Of a stretch of 64,000 nt of DNA, positions 43,197 through 56,082 are shown piece by piece. Position 1 is the stretch's first letter, and every line of letters starts with the position of its first letter. A program made the position numbers and the translations under genes. Location: positions 11,299,183 through 11,363,182 of the forward strand of contig CM029367.1 in NCBI GenBank assembly GCA_017165825.1. The letters run 5' to 3'. This DNA is from Hepsetus odoe (taxonomy: Eukaryota > Chordata > Actinopteri > Characiformes > Hepsetidae). Under the pieces are notes generated by a model, which made no database searches, was not told the origin of the DNA, and saw nothing but the letters and a program-made list of their open reading frames with translations.

Positions 43197-44794
43197 TTTA
43201 ATCCTCACTTCATTTATACAGATTAAAACATGCCCTCTCATTTACTGAGAAGGGTGTAAACTAGGTAGATTTAAAAAAAATAAAAAATTGAACACAAAGC
43301 TCGCTTTCACAGGGTGGCAAAAGCTTCGCCCCAGCCCTAATGAAGCTTGATTACCTAGGAGGTTTTAAAATACTGAATTCATTAAACACCTTGTACTGTG
43401 AATGGAATAATCTGTTCTACCTCTCGCATGGACCACTGAGCGAAGTGAAAGGCAAAATACTCAGTTTTGTTTAAACTAAGTGGCTGACAAATGATCAGCA
43501 AGCTAACAAATTAAACAAGCTAGCTAACAATTTTAACCGTTCCATTAATCATCCAATTAATTTATTGACTTGCACTAACCAACAAGCTGGACCTAACTAT
43601 TATGTCTAATCTTGTCAATTATTATCACATTTATCATGTTTAAAGTTAAATTTCGTTGAACCACCAACAGTGCACAAGCAGTACAGATGCAGCTGGCTGC
43701 ATTAGAAAACCTCTGCAGCAGACCATACATAATCATTACAGCTGTCTGTAGCAGGAACTCAGTGCTGCAGCACAGAAGCTCCTCTTCGAAGAGCATTAAC
43801 GGTCTAATTGGAGAGGTTGATTGTAGACTAATGTCCTTTTCACTCTAAAACCCTAAGACATTATCAGAATATTTTTTACTAGTAAAGTTCAAGCTTTGCG
43901 TCATTCACACTTGCTGCCTTAAAATGTTTTTTTTTATTATTATTATTTTTAAATCTAGAGTGCAAACACTAATGTGTCATGAACATCTGCATATACATGA
44001 GGCAAAAATCTCCTCTTTTAAAGTCATAATGCTTTTTTTGCAGTTAGGGTTAAATATGCACAATACACATTGCATCATACAATATACAATACAACGCACT
44101 ATGCACAATAGTTAATACAGCATTAATGCCAAAGGATGAGCAATATAACATTAATGAACAGGCTAATGGACATAATGTACTATTACATTAAAGTACATAA
44201 ATGTCTGCTATTGTTATGTGCAGTTATATACTGCTAGGCTAATATTTGTCAGTTCTACAGCACTAGAGTGAATGGGTTGAATCTGAAGTTATTATTTTAA
44301 CTAACCAGCTGATCAATGTAAACTGCTTCATTGGTCATATTGTTTCTGAATTCACTCATGTTGCTTCACAGAGGAGCAGTTAACTCTCACCAGGGCTTTG
44401 CACAGTTTGACTGCACAGCCTGCCTGATGAGATTAAATTCCACCCAACAGCCATGTACACAAAGCCCAGTTCTCTTCAGTTGCATTTTTTGGACTCGGGT
44501 GTCTGACTGGAGTAAAGATCTGCTCTGTGTGTGTGTGTAACTGTAAGTTTAAACAGCATGATCTGTAATAAGTATATAATTAAAGTAAGTAAAAATCCAT
44601 GTTGGTTCATTTCAGCACTAACCTGGCTGAAATCATTTATGCTTCAGCACTGTGGATGATTTTAAGACAGGTTTTCAAAAATACAATGTCATTGTCGATG
44701 TGTAAATTCTGCAAGGTGAGACATTTTGGAAAACGTTTTTTTTTTTGCGATTTCTTTTTTTCTGATGTGACAGTTTCTTATTCCATATACCCGG

Positions 44795-44945
44795 AATGCG
44801 TAACTCCAGTGCTGTAGGGCTGATGACCTGCATGGTTTGGTGATTTCCCTGATCAAACACACCTAATTCAGCTCACCTGTTAATCACCAGGTTTAGCGAG
44901 TGTATTTTAGGATGCAAATACCAAACTGTCCAGGACTGGATTTGC
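44795..44945. repeat. Unclassified interspersed repeat
   Basis: TGCATGGTTTGGTGATTTCC, AACACACCTAATTCAGCTCA and CCAAACTGTCCAGGACTGGA form a pattern I associate with a short fish DNA-transposon repeat. The ends are not clear. Confidence 0.45.
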
Positions 44946-45452
44946 GCAACCTCCCATCTATCCTTATACCATCATACTACCCAGGCCTCATCATGAATTT
45001 TCTGCCAATTAGCTCTCCTCTCTTCGCACAAGACCACCAAGACCATAAGGATGAAGGCATGTGCCTTCTGACAGTCGTGTGAAGCGTAGCCGCACCTTTC
45101 TAAGCAGAATGTCATTGGACGGCTCAGCACCCTTGGAGTACTACATTAATGGCCAGTTACTATTACATTCTGTTACATCTAAATGGCACCCTTGCTGGCC
45201 TGGATTCTGCAAAACAATGAATGAAACGAGAAGGCAATGCCAAAGAGGCCAGTAATACTCTGGCATTGAGTGGAATTGAGCTCACAAACATTGTTATAGT
45301 ACTAAAGCTTAGAGGGGGAAAAAATTATAATTTTTAGCACTCATCCATCTGATAAAACAGACACACTGTCATCTTAAACAGTGTTTCCTTTCAAGCTGAC
45401 TGTGCTAGATCTGCATCTATGCCCTTCTGAATGTGGGTGCTCTTTTTTTCTT

Positions 45453-45510
45453 TACATTTACATTTAAAGCATTTAGCAGCCACTCTTATCCAGAGCTGAG
45501 GACATGCATG
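45453..45510 (-). repeat. Second SINE family tail fragment
   Basis: TTACATTTACATTTAAAGCA and TTAGCAGCCACTCTTATCCA match the tail seen at 1391-1440. Confidence 0.65.
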
Positions 45511-47329
45511 CTTTATATGACCTTCATACTAGAAAACCTACACTTTGACCTAGAATTAAGATTTGCTTGCATATTAGTTCTTATCCTTTTCATCGCTTGG
45601 AGACAGTGATGGTCTCAGCAGTTGTTTTTGTTAGGAGAAGTTTCTTCCAGCACTTAAGAGCCAATACTTGATGCTTTTGAGAAGTGGGAAGTGAAGTCTG
45701 AGCTTGTTACTGTAATAAGGTGAACTGTGACCTGTGGTTTGATCGTTGCAATTAGGGAAGAAGGGGCATGACCATTTTGGGGGTTTTAAGCAAGCATTAA
45801 GGTTTTAGTTTAATGTTGGCAGCCTTTGGGGAGCCAGGAGTGGCAGAGTGGAGTGGTGAAGAATTTATATTGAAGACCAGCCATGCTGCTGAATCTGAAA
45901 CAGCTGTAGGGTCTTGATGGTCCTTAGAGAAAAGCTTAAAAAAGGTTAGGAGTGAGCTGCGGTAGCCTTGAGATGATGAGTGACTGAGTATCTGAGCAGT
46001 TTCAGTCGTAAAGAAGGTATGGGTTTTCCTAATGTTGTAATGAGAGTACTGTTCAGTCAAGATTATTAATGTGGGATGAGGAAAGGTTCTCATCAAAAAT
46101 TTCATTCAGGTCAGATCCTAGGGATGACTCCCTATTGGATGTGTGGGTGCTCTCCAGATTTGAGAGCTGTTAGTAAACAAGTGTAATATGAAATGATAAA
46201 AGAAATGATAATATTTGAATACAAATACTATCAGTTACCATGTCATGGTGAAATTAGTTTAAATGTTTAAAAAATGAATAATGCCATAGTCTGGAAAAAG
46301 CAAAGCAGGTCCTCCACTGTACTGATTGTAGTGTATGCAAGCTATTCTTCTATACATTCTTGCCAATACTCTCTGTTTAATTACAAATGAAAGTTTGAGA
46401 AAAAGAACTACCTTTAAATTAAAAACTAAAATTTTATCTGTACATGCACCCACACGTGGGATTCATTTGAGGCAGCTCTGCTAGTTTACCTTCAAGGAAA
46501 GCTATGCCATTTCTTGCACTCTGAAACGAAGGCTTGTGCTGATGAATTTTATTTTAGGCTAGTAGGTGCAGATTCCTTACAAAGCAAATAATATAATCAG
46601 ATAATTTGGGCCAATCGAGCCTTCTGTTTGGATTTTCTATGAAACCTGTGTTGTTTGAAATGAATCAACCTCAGCTTCAGAATACTCTCAAATATGAGTT
46701 GTAAGAGACCTTACATAAAAAGCCTGAGTGATTTTTTTTTTTTTTACATTTCTTTTTTGTGTAGGTTTAAGTATGTAAAGGCAGCTTTATAAACCTCACC
46801 CAACCAGCTTGCTGGCTGGCCCCCTTCCACAGGAGACATAACCAAAGACTTTTCTCCTCCAGAGAATAACTCCATCATCCTTCGTAGTCACGCACCGCCG
46901 CTTGCCCCAATTAGCATAGTGTCCTCTGCTCGTTCCCTTCTGCTGAATCAGGGGTTCCGATCGGGACGAGGCTATCGGTAATGGAGTATCGACAGGTGGC
47001 TATTCCAACCTCCTAGGACCCACAGTTTGCTGTAATGGGAGGTATCTGGACCACCCTGTCTCCAATTCTCATAATTACTTTTACATATCCCATGACACAC
47101 TGCTGACTTCAGTGACTCTGGCTCTGAGATTAGCCACAATGATAAAATAAGATAGAACATCTGTGGTTTTTCATTATTGCTAGATTTTAGAAAAGCAGGT
47201 TTAAACAAAATTGTATTTATTTAGCGTTTTACTATTTTCTCAAAGAGACTAGATGAAAGATTAGTTAGGCCAGGTGTATTGGAGGAGGGTTTAAGTTGTT
47301 TTACCATGGTTTGGATGGAAGGATGAATG

Positions 47330-49060
47330 GGGTAGTTTTTATCCTGATAAAGAACGTTGTTAGTGCTTATGCAGGGATGTTGGTTGTAAGATGGAGGAAA
47401 AAGAGCGATTCTGGAGTGAAATAGATGAAGTGATGGAGTGTACCCAGGGGAGAGAGAGTGGAGATTGGTGCAGACTCCAATGGACATGCTGGTGAAGGGG
47501 AACAGAGGTGATGAAGAGGTGATGGGTAAGTGTGGTGTCAAGGAGAGGAATGCTGAAGGTCAGATGGTTGTAGATTTTGCAAAAAGGATGGAAATGGCTG
47601 CAGTTAATACTTATTTTAAGAAGAGGGAAGAGCACAGGGCGATGTATGAGAGTGGATTAAGATGGGTGGATTATTTGCCAGAGGGTCAGTCTGAAGGAGA
47701 TGAGGTGGGCAAAGTAGTGACAGTGGGGTGGTGTAGCTAAACAGCATAGGATGGTGGTCTGTGGCCTTGGAGGTCAAGAAGAGGAGGAATGTGAAGGCAG
47801 AGACAAGGATCAAATTTTGGAAACTGAAGAAGGAAGACTGCAAGGTGAAATTCAGGCAGGATTTAAAACTGTTAAGTTAGATAGCTAAAGGTACAAGTGG
47901 TGACATGCAGTGGCAAATGCAGTGGCGAAGGCTAAAGTTAAGGTGTTTGGTGAATGCTATTAGAGGTTGGACAGTAAGGAGGGAGAAAAGGACCTATACC
48001 GATTGCCTAGACCGGGGATCACCAACCTTTTTGAATCTGAGAGCTACTTCCCGGCTACTGAGCCATATGAAGGGCTACCAGTTACCTAAACGTATCTAAA
48101 CTTAATGCTTTTTATGGACTTGAAGGAAACATATGACAGGGTACCTAGAGAGGAGTTGTGGTTTTGTATGAAGAAGTCAGGTGTGGCAGAGAAATATGTG
48201 AGAGTACTTCAGGATATATATGAGGGCAGTGTGAGGTCTGCAGTAGGAGTGATGGATGCATTTAAAGTAGAGATTGGATTACATTAAGGATCAGCGTTGT
48301 TTGCAATAGTAATGGACAGGTTGATGTATAAGGTGAGACAGGAGTCCCTGTGGACTGTGATGTCTGCTGATGATGTTGTGGTCTGTGGTGAGAGTAAGGA
48401 GCATCTTGAAGAGAACCTGGAGAAATGGAAATCTGCTCTAGAAAGGAGAGGAATGAAAGTGATTAAGACAGAATACAGAAGTGTGAATGAAAGGAAGGAA
48501 AGTGGATTGGTTAGCATGCAAGGAGTAGAGGTGACAAAGGTAAAGGAATTTAAATGCTTGGGATAAACAGAGTAACGGGTAGCAGTTCAAAGGGGTACCA
48601 GCAAGAGTGAAAGGAAAGGATTATAGGACAGTAGTGAGACCAACTATGCTTTATGGGTTGGAGATGGTGGCAGTGACAAAAAGACAGGCAGCAGAGCTGG
48701 ATTTGGCAGAGTTAAAGATGCTGAAATTTTCAGAGTGACGAAGATGTGCAGGATTAGTAATGAGTATAGAGGGACAGCTTAGGTTAGACCTTTTGGAGAC
48801 AAAGCTACAGAGTCAAGACTGCGTTAGTCTGGACAGGTAGAGAGGAGAGATGAGGATTATGTTGGGAGGAGGATGTTGAAGATGGAGCTGCCAGGAAAGC
48901 GGGAAAGAGGAGGACCAAAGAGGAGGTTTATGGATGTGCTGAGAGAGGACGTGCAGGTGGTCGGTTTGAATGAGGAAGATGCAGATGACAGGAAAACTTG
49001 GAGATGGATTAACTGCTGTGGTGACCCCTTAACAGGATCAGCTGAAAGAAGAGGAAGACT
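47330..49060 (+). pseudogene. Decayed RTE-type LINE in micu1 intron 1
   Basis: Frames shift repeatedly but the order is that of an RTE ORF. Endonuclease fragments at 47438-47740 (SNGHAGEGNRGDEEVMGKCG-like in combined frames, VNTYFKKREEH). Reverse transcriptase at 48105-48287 (LFMDLKETYDRVPREELW) and 48297-48566 (VMDRL, SADDVVVCGES with the catalytic Asp pair, VKEFKCLG). C-terminus at 48873-49030 (MLKMELPGKRERGGPKRRFM, CCGDPL). A short unrelated repeat is inserted at about 48005-48085. It is clearly a different lineage from the intact LINE. No coding potential remains. Confidence 0.85.
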
Positions 49061-49380
49061 AGTTTCTCTATATAGTGTGTTTTTGTTTTTTTGTTTTTTT
49101 TTTTTCTTTGCAGAAATGGTTGTTAATTAGTTTCTGGATGCGTGGGGGTAAACCATGGACCGTGGGTGCAGTGTTGGGACTGGGGGAGTCACGCTGCAGT
49201 GCAGTCACTCTGGATTAATCCACACAGTGCTTTGGAGCAATTCCATTTGCAGCTCTTCATTTCATCTTGAATTTCAGCTTGAATAATGTGTCATCTGAGA
49301 CCTGTTTCAGTTCAATGATTTTAAAAGTGTGTGTATGGAGGGGGTTTAAATCTGAAAGATGCCATGATGAGATAAAGTAA

Positions 49381-49392
49381 CTCTCTCTCTCC

Positions 49393-49456
<64 letters not shown>

Positions 49457-49473
49457 CTCTGTTTCTGCCTGGC
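49381..49473 (+). repeat. micu1: CT microsatellite forming the polypyrimidine tract before the micu1 start-codon exon
   Basis: A pyrimidine run with an uninterrupted CT core at about 49401-49451 leads into TTCTTTCTCTGTTTCTGCC and the acceptor GGCAG. The splice acceptor therefore uses a length-variable repeat as its pyrimidine tract. Confidence 0.9.
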
Positions 49474-49475
49474 AG

Positions 49476-49631
49476 CATGTACCGCTTGCGGGTGTTGACA
49501 GCAGTCACGATTGGGATGGCGCGACATTTTCACAGCCGTGCTGTCCGCACACCTCGCCGGCGCAGACTGCTGCTGGCGACCCTGGCAGGAGTGACAGGCG
49601 TATCTGCCACTACAGGGCTGCTCTGGACAAG
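49476..49631 (+). CDS. micu1: micu1 first coding exon: targeting peptide and membrane segment
   Basis: MICU1 is the EF-hand protein of the intermembrane space that gates MCU. This exon encodes residues 1-51 plus two bases of codon 52. The ATG at 49477 follows the acceptor (GGCAG at 49471-49475) by a single base, so almost all of the 5'UTR must come from an upstream exon. Residues 1-30 are basic, with a run of four arginines (27-30), and no acidic residue: a matrix-type targeting signal. Residues 31-50 (LLLATLAGVTGVSATTGLLW) form a hydrophobic segment, and its end corresponds to the human STGLLWKRAHAE region. The exon ends ACA AG with donor GTACAG at 49632. The acceptor is preceded by a CT microsatellite. 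The identity is secured by the downstream exons, which splice in frame. Confidence 0.85.
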
Positions 49632-51428
49632 GTACAGTAATAGCATTGGACCATTTTACAGCTTTTTTTTTTTTTTTTTTAAACTATTTAATACCTGAAA
49701 ACAGATCATTTGATTGACGAGCAAATCACATGCAGTGCAGGGCTGTCAATAAAATTAACACCATAAAGTTTCTCAAAAAGCCATTTACATGTGCAGGATG
49801 TGTTTACGTTACCAACAGCATTGAGCTTTTCCATGATGTTTGACTTGCAAAAATGCAAATACTTGTATAAAAATGGTGTTCAAATGTTACCGAAACTTTT
49901 TTCAATGATGAAACCAAGAGTGGTGTTTTTTCTGACACAAGGGACAAAGTTAAGTTTCATTGCAGATTCCCCAAAGGTCCCGATGATACCTGCATACATC
50001 AGATTCTCCATAATGGAGAAAAATGTAACTAAGAAAAGAACCATTTAAACTTGAAGATGGTTCTTTGAGGTGCCATGGATTTGTTCAAATAAAAGTAGTT
50101 GGTGTAGACTCACAAAAATATCAAAGCTAGCTTTTTTTCTGGATGGTCTTTTATTGCTGAAGAGCAATACTGACAGATTAATTTCTGATCAATGAACAAT
50201 GTGATTGTGATCATGAGCGCTGTAGAATAAAAAAAAAAAATTTTTTTTTAAAATCTCATATGGTCTTATCCATTATCTCAGAAATGCACGCTGCCAGTTT
50301 TTTGTTGCTGACAGATGCACTTGTATGAACATATTGTCCATCTAGAAGTTGTTAATTTGTTGACATTATTTAGAGAGAGAGCAGTTTGGCAGAAATACAG
50401 CTCAGCAAGTAGTGTAACTCCAGAAGGAGAGCACAGTGCCAGTAAAATGACAGCTGGTTGTGTTCATGGTTCTCCTGGCTCTCTTCAGGAATTATCATAT
50501 GCTGCAGCACTTTTAATCAGGTTTATAGTGTTGCAAGGTTATATACACTTTACTACTGTCTACTGTCCCTGTAGTACAAAGAAACGAGAAAGTATTGTGT
50601 TAAGCCCCATCATGAACAGGCTGTTTGTGCTGTAAAGTAGTTATGGAGTTATGTTATCTCCAGGCTTAGTTTTCACTGAAAAGTACAGTGTAAAACATCA
50701 CAACAATTACTAAGAATATCAGCAACACACTAAAAATGATCAATGTAAAATTATGCTGTCTTGTCATGTCACAAATTGAACTTAATGTACCGTTTGAAAA
50801 TGTCAGCTGTGTTTTATAATGCATTACATTTCCATGATGAATAGATCTATAGAAATGGTCGACAATTACTTTTTTCAACGCAACATTGCTCATTAGAGAC
50901 ATTTTTACTACTTCTATAAAGGTATTTTCTCCATTTTGAATGTAATGTTTTGTTACAACACTGACAATTTATTTGTATTACTTCTAAGTAGTGCTATCTA
51001 TCATTTTGTCTTGGAGTGAATGAATGAATGAATGTATTAAACGGATTTAGCAACGAGGCAATTAAAAATGTTTAATGTCTCACAGGCAATGGAAGTGCTC
51101 CATAAATTTGATTAAAAACACAAACGTCTTTTCAGGTCAATGACTTCAAATATTCAGTGCAAGTTTGCACTGAAACCAGAAGCTTTCACATAGTTGGCAG
51201 TGGACTTTAGCTGCAAACAAGATGAGATACTGAAAATCTGACAAACCAAGCAGGTTTGCACAAACACAGCAGAAGAGATATAACCTGTCATTGTGGCGTC
51301 ATGTTGACTGTGTATCCTGCTGTCAAAACACCAAACATCGCAAGCAAACATGAGCACTGTCTGAAAAAACTAAAATAACTGTTATCTTAGTCTTTACTAA
51401 AGTCTGTTCTTTGTATCTGATTCGGCAG
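49632..51428 (+). other. micu1: micu1 intron 2
   Basis: This 1.8-kb intron runs from donor GTACAG to acceptor CGGCAG. It is AT-rich, with poly-T at 49658-49680, an A10/T9 run at about 50230 and a GAAT repeat at about 51016. No gene or recognised transposon is seen. Confidence 0.85.
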
Positions 51429-51615
51429 GGCCCATGCAGAGGCAGCCTCATCCGTGAAGCATGAAGAGGAGCTGCGGGAGGAGCCTCTGAAGGACGTGGC
51501 CTCTGAGGCAGAGTCGGACAGTGTGGTAGAGTCCAGCAGTAGTGGAGAGGAGGAGGATGAGGCAAGCTCAGAGGGGAAGAAGAAGAAACCGAGAATCGGC
51601 TTCCGTGACCGCAAG
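51429..51615 (+). CDS. micu1: micu1 coding exon 2: acidic linker and polybasic motif
   Basis: The acceptor TTCGGCAG ends at 51428. The first base completes the split Arg codon, giving RAHAE as in human MICU1. It encodes residues 53-114. Residues about 65-100 are rich in Glu, Asp and Ser (runs such as ESSSSGEEEDE), followed by a lysine block KKKKPR at 102-107 and GFRDRK at 109-114. In human MICU1 a lysine block at the equivalent place is reported to contact MCU, and GFRDRK leads into the conserved fold. The acidic stretch differs in sequence from human, which is normal for this linker. The exon ends at an AAG codon with donor GTGATC (51616), in phase 0, matching the next exon. Reading through the donor gives a stop about 60 bases later, so the splice is needed. 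Confidence 0.9.
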
Positions 51616-52569
51616 GTGATCAATGAAGTGTCATCCATGCATTCACTTCTTTACCTGCTACAGTGTGACCAGTAACGATGAGTCAGCACTAAGGCTAGTC
51701 AGTAGGACAATATTATCAGATATCGGTGACCAAGTAGAGTCAAGAGTCATGAAATAATAAAGTACTGTATTATGTTCCACCATGACGATGGAAAAATAAC
51801 AAAGCTTATTCTTGGCCGACTGATTATCACTCATAAATTGATAGAGAACTACATGCGTGATATGTAATTTTAAACAGCTTAAATAATTGTTTTTTTTTTT
51901 TTGTTTTTTTTTACTGTTATTGATCAAGATTTGTTAACCCATAAACATTTTATACAATGTTAATCAGATATTAAGTTATGATCCACTAAATTTCCCATTG
52001 GATTTTGTTTTCCAGGCTTATAATTTTCTGTCTAAAAGAACACAAAGATAATTTTGTCTTTCGCCGCTTGTCATTGCAGCCTTGCTCCACATTAACACAG
52101 AATGTAGAGCCCCCCAAACACACCTAACAGCAACCTCATTGTGTCTTATACTGTCTGCCTCAATTGATTTTTAACAAATTTTATATGCCATTATCAAGAG
52201 GTGGCCAGATCACACAGACTGGCTAGCTGAGCTTCATTGCTTTAACACAATAGCCAAGGTAAGAATAGGAATTATAATTGAGGATATGAGCAATGGACAG
52301 TGTGATTTGGAGACAGCACATCCTGAAAAAATGGCCGTTTGCCTGTGGCTGTGAGAAGGAAAGCATGAGGAGATATCAAAACAACAATGAGCTGCCAAAG
52401 GCAGCCAGTGTTTCCAAAGATGGACTAGTACAGAGCATTAGAATTAGAATTAGTGTAGTTTTTTTTTATTTAGGTCTTGCTTTACTTAAAATGATGAGTT
52501 TGAAGTAACAAACACCCTGCTGTAGTAAAATAAAAACTCTTGGACCTTCCTCTTAGTGCTATACTCCCC

Positions 52570-52900
52570 TGTCCACTGTGTCTGGATGGTTAAGATGCTG
52601 GGATTTGCATTGGGAGTGTTGAGGATGGATATTAACAAGTGTATTGGAGGGATATTTCATGTTGGACGATTTGGAGACAAAGTCAGAGAAGCTAGCTTGT
52701 GTTGATACGGACATGTGCAGAGGAGAGGAGAGGGGAGGAAATTGATGTTAAGGATAGAGCTGCCAGCAAAAGGACTAAAGAGCACATTCAGGTCGGTGTG
52801 AAAGAGGAAGATGCAATGGAAATGCAAGGAAAATGAAACGGATGATCTGCTGTGGTGATCCCTAACAGGAGCTGCAGAAAATAGAACAAGATTGCAAGTG
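52570..52900 (+). mobile_element. 3' relic of the same RTE lineage
   Basis: The text GGACATGTGCAGAGGAGAGG, GATAGAGCTGCCAGCAAAAG and GATCTGCTGTGGTGATCCCT parallels the 3' coding end of the decayed RTE at 47330-49060 (GHVQRR..., ELPGKR, CCGDPL). It is heavily mutated. Confidence 0.7.
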
Positions 52901-54880
52901 GCTCAGGAAATTAGCAAAATGCTATAAAATACTTGCACACAGGGTTTTCCTGGATTATGCGTAATTATGGACCTCAAAGGCTCAAATAGTCAGTCTGCAT
53001 TGACATTACCATTAAGTCCTATGCAAGATTTAATGCATGTCCACAAAATGATAATAACGTGTTCACAATAATTGGTAGTCTAATTACGCTTTCGTGACTT
53101 CAACTCATTCGTGGTACCAGGCCAATTACTTTCCTTGTCTCATAAAATTTCCAGTGAATCTATGCATGTGATTTTTTTTTTTTTTTTCCCCATTGTGCAT
53201 GCTTTATTAGAAATACCTGTCAGTTTCTATATTGTATAATTAGTCAGTCCTATCAGCATTATTGTTCCAAAACCTAGATTGCCAATTGGACATCTACATT
53301 GTGCATGTTCTTAACATCAGTGCTTATTGATTAGCCTGCAGTACGTTGTGGCCAAAACCCAAATGGTTCCCAAATATAATTTTTGCTGCTTTGTTTCATG
53401 TTAAATTACAGGGTCTGGATCTGAGGGTCTGCTTATTTTTTTCTGCACCAGGGTTCTCGCTTGCTCTAATGAGTATCTGAGGATCACAGTTTATTTTCCG
53501 TGTACCAGACCGGGCAACTCCATCTGTGAGCTAGCATGAAATCATCATCAAAACATCAAAACACTTCATGCTTTGGTTTTAAATGATGATAACAACAGCT
53601 TATGTGAGTTAGCCTGCTAACACCGTTGTGTTAGGGAAAGAAAAAAAAATACTAATACTAAAAGTGTAATGTCAATGCACACTTTTAGCCGGGTGTTGTT
53701 GGCAGGGTGCGTCTGGGCTGTAAGATATACTGTAAGTAAAGCAGAGCCAATCTAAGTGTAATTGTATTGTTGTATTGCGTGTCTTCATGAGTCTCGGGAG
53801 GGGAGTGCCAATTGAATTTTTTTGACTCGACTGCTTTGTGTGTGTGGAAGGAGGTGCTGTGTGTGTGTTTTTGTTGTGAGTTTTGTCACACTGATTTGTT
53901 TTAGCTGCTCTGGGCCTTACAGCAGGGTGGAACAATAGTGTGAAAGTGGTGGCTCAAAGTAATGACTTCTTCCTGGCCTGCCTGCTTTGGGGACAGCTAC
54001 CCTTTCATTTCACTTCATTCGTCAGCTGCCCTGAAAGGCACTATTTACTTATACAGCTCTGAATTATAGACGCCATGTCAGAATGTGTGAATCTAGATGC
54101 TATAGTTTTTTTTAATGAAATTCAGATCACACAGCATGATGTTGGATACTGGCATCAGCCTGCCATTGATTGATGAGGCCCATTCATCAGCCAACAGGCA
54201 AAAGAGTGTTGTGTTTGTGTGTATGAATGCTTGTGTGTTTGATAAGTAATGAGTGAGTTGGAACAGAAGATAATCTGATCTGCTTGGCCTCTTGAGTTGT
54301 CCAATTTAATCTTAATTTTTGTTCTTTAAAGGGACTGTGAGTTGTGCTATGTAAGCAAACTTAAGAATTGTTTCATAATAGCACAACAACCATTAAAGTG
54401 TCAATGTGATGGAAAAGCTTGTTGAAGTTTCCAGAATGCAGTTCACGCAGTGGACCAGGGTTGCTCAACTTCCAGCTCAATTAGCTGATTTCCCTGCTCA
54501 GAAAAAACCTGGTCAGTGAAATCATGAAACTGTTCATCTCCGCTGCAGAACATAAAATCCACATATTGTAATTGAGCTGCAAAAACAGGTGGCATCTATT
54601 ATTTTTGTCACTAATGTTTTGGATATCACACTAGATAGGTTTATGAACGTTCATTCATTCATTTATTCATGTCTTCCCTCAACTGCTGATCCTGAATAGG
54701 GTGGCAGGTGGTGTTGGAATCTGCCCCAGTACACACAGGTCGAAAAGTGGAGAACCCCCCCTGATTTATGATGAGGGTTTTTAGTTTAAAAATAGTTGCT
54801 CCTACAGTTTCCAATTTACAAAGAAAATCTTTCAAAAAGCAAAGGATTTGATTTGAAACAGGTCATTACTGTAAATGGGG

Positions 54881-55110
54881 GCTGCGCGGTGGCGCAGTGG
54901 TAGCACTATACCCTCACAGTGAGAAGGCGGTCCGGTTCCTTTCTGTATGGAGCTTTCTCCGGGAGCTCCGGTTTCCTCCCACACTCCAAAGACATTAGGA
55001 GATTGAAGATGATAAATTACCCCCAGTGTGTGTGTGAGTGAGTGAGTGAGAGCTGGGATAGACTCCAGTCCCTAATCCGGACAAGCAACTAAGAAAATGA
55101 ATGAGTGTGA
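54881..55110 (+). repeat. V-SINE/DANA-like SINE in micu1 intron 3
   Basis: The head GCTGCGCGGTGGCGCAGTGG is followed by TCCGGTTTCCTCCCACACTC and the tail GACTCCAGTCCCTAATCCGG, AAGCAACTAAGAAAATGAAT. The B box is eroded. A GTGA repeat lies at 55033-55050. Confidence 0.7.
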
Positions 55111-55148
55111 GAGAATTACTGGAAATGAATGCATATGGAAAAAAAAAA

Positions 55149-55399
55149 GTGAAAGTGACAACCCTTGTCATTGCGAGGTCACAGCACAGCACACATGAAC
55201 CACAACGAAATTGGACCTCTGCTTTTAACCCATGCACACAAACACCGTGCAGCAGTGGGCAGCTATTGAAAGCGCCCGGGGAGCAGTGACTGGGACGGTA
55301 CCTTGCTCAGGGGTACCTCAGGGCAACCTACTTGTGAGGGAATCGAACCCACAATCTTCCGATGCGGGGCAACTCCCTAACCACTAGGCCACCGCTGCC
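55149..55399 (-). repeat. tRNA-derived SINE (family 1) in micu1 intron 3
   Basis: A complete minus-strand copy. The head GGCAGCGGTGGCCTAGTGGT reads from 55399 downward and the tail GTCACTTTCACTT lies next to an A-run at 55139-55148. Confidence 0.85.
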
Positions 55400-55778
55400 A
55401 ATTTCATATGCGTATGAAAACACGATGACAGTGTATTATTTCAATGATTACGTTTGTTATTTTCCCCAAACCTTTATTGAGTAAATATTGAGTAAAACAC
55501 ATGAACACTATAATCATCATTAAAGTCTATCTTGTAGTATTTCAGTAAATGGGGTATGTTGCTATTGAACAGCCAACAACAATTCTTAATATGAAAGGCA
55601 CCTTTTATGCCTGGAGCAATTTAATCCTTCCTGTTCTTATTAAAGATAAAAAGGTAAAATGAATATTTCAGTCCAGAGTAATCCAGAGAAGACTGTAGCA
55701 AAAAGGCATTAACAAACATTATTACTGTTGTTGTTGTTGTTGGTGCTAGTGATCAAGGGCTAGTAACCGAAAGTAATT

Positions 55779-56082
55779 TCGTTGTGGTTCACTGCGTGCA
55801 GTGTTCTGTGCTCACAATGACAAGTTGTCACTTTCCTTTGGGGCAGCGGTGACCCAGTGGTTAGGGACTAGGCCCCAGGATCGGAAGGTCATGTGTTTGT
55901 ATCCCAGACCAGTAAGTTGCCCTGAGCTACACTTGAGCAAGGTACCATCCCCATCACTGCTCCCCAGGTGCTTGAAATGGCTGCCTCCTGCTGCACTGTG
56001 TAAAGAACAGAAGATTGCATTTGGTTGTGCTTCAGCATGTGCTGTGCCATGTTGCACAATGCCAAATAGTCACTTCACTTGT
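55779..56082 (+). repeat. Tandem SINE: tail fragment plus complete copy (family 1)
   Basis: 55779-55838 is only the SINE tail (TTCGTTGTGGTTCACTG, TGTCACTTTCC). A complete copy follows at once from GGGGCAGCGGTGACCCAGTG to ATAGTCACTTCACTT. Confidence 0.8.

Larger units (their letters stand above)
40549..49475 (+). other. micu1: micu1 intron 1
   Basis: About 8.9 kb separate the promoter exon from the ATG exon. Features seen are a plus-strand SINE (42912-43196) with a GT repeat, a short repeat at about 44795-44945, a minus-strand SINE-end fragment (45453-45510), a decayed RTE element (47330-49060) and the terminal CT microsatellite. No additional exon could be supported between 40.6 and 47.3 kb. 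Confidence 0.6.

Noticed and set aside
49257..49533. Minus-strand frames with Arg-Glu repeats near micu1 exon 2
   Set aside because: Translation of the antisense of the CT microsatellite.
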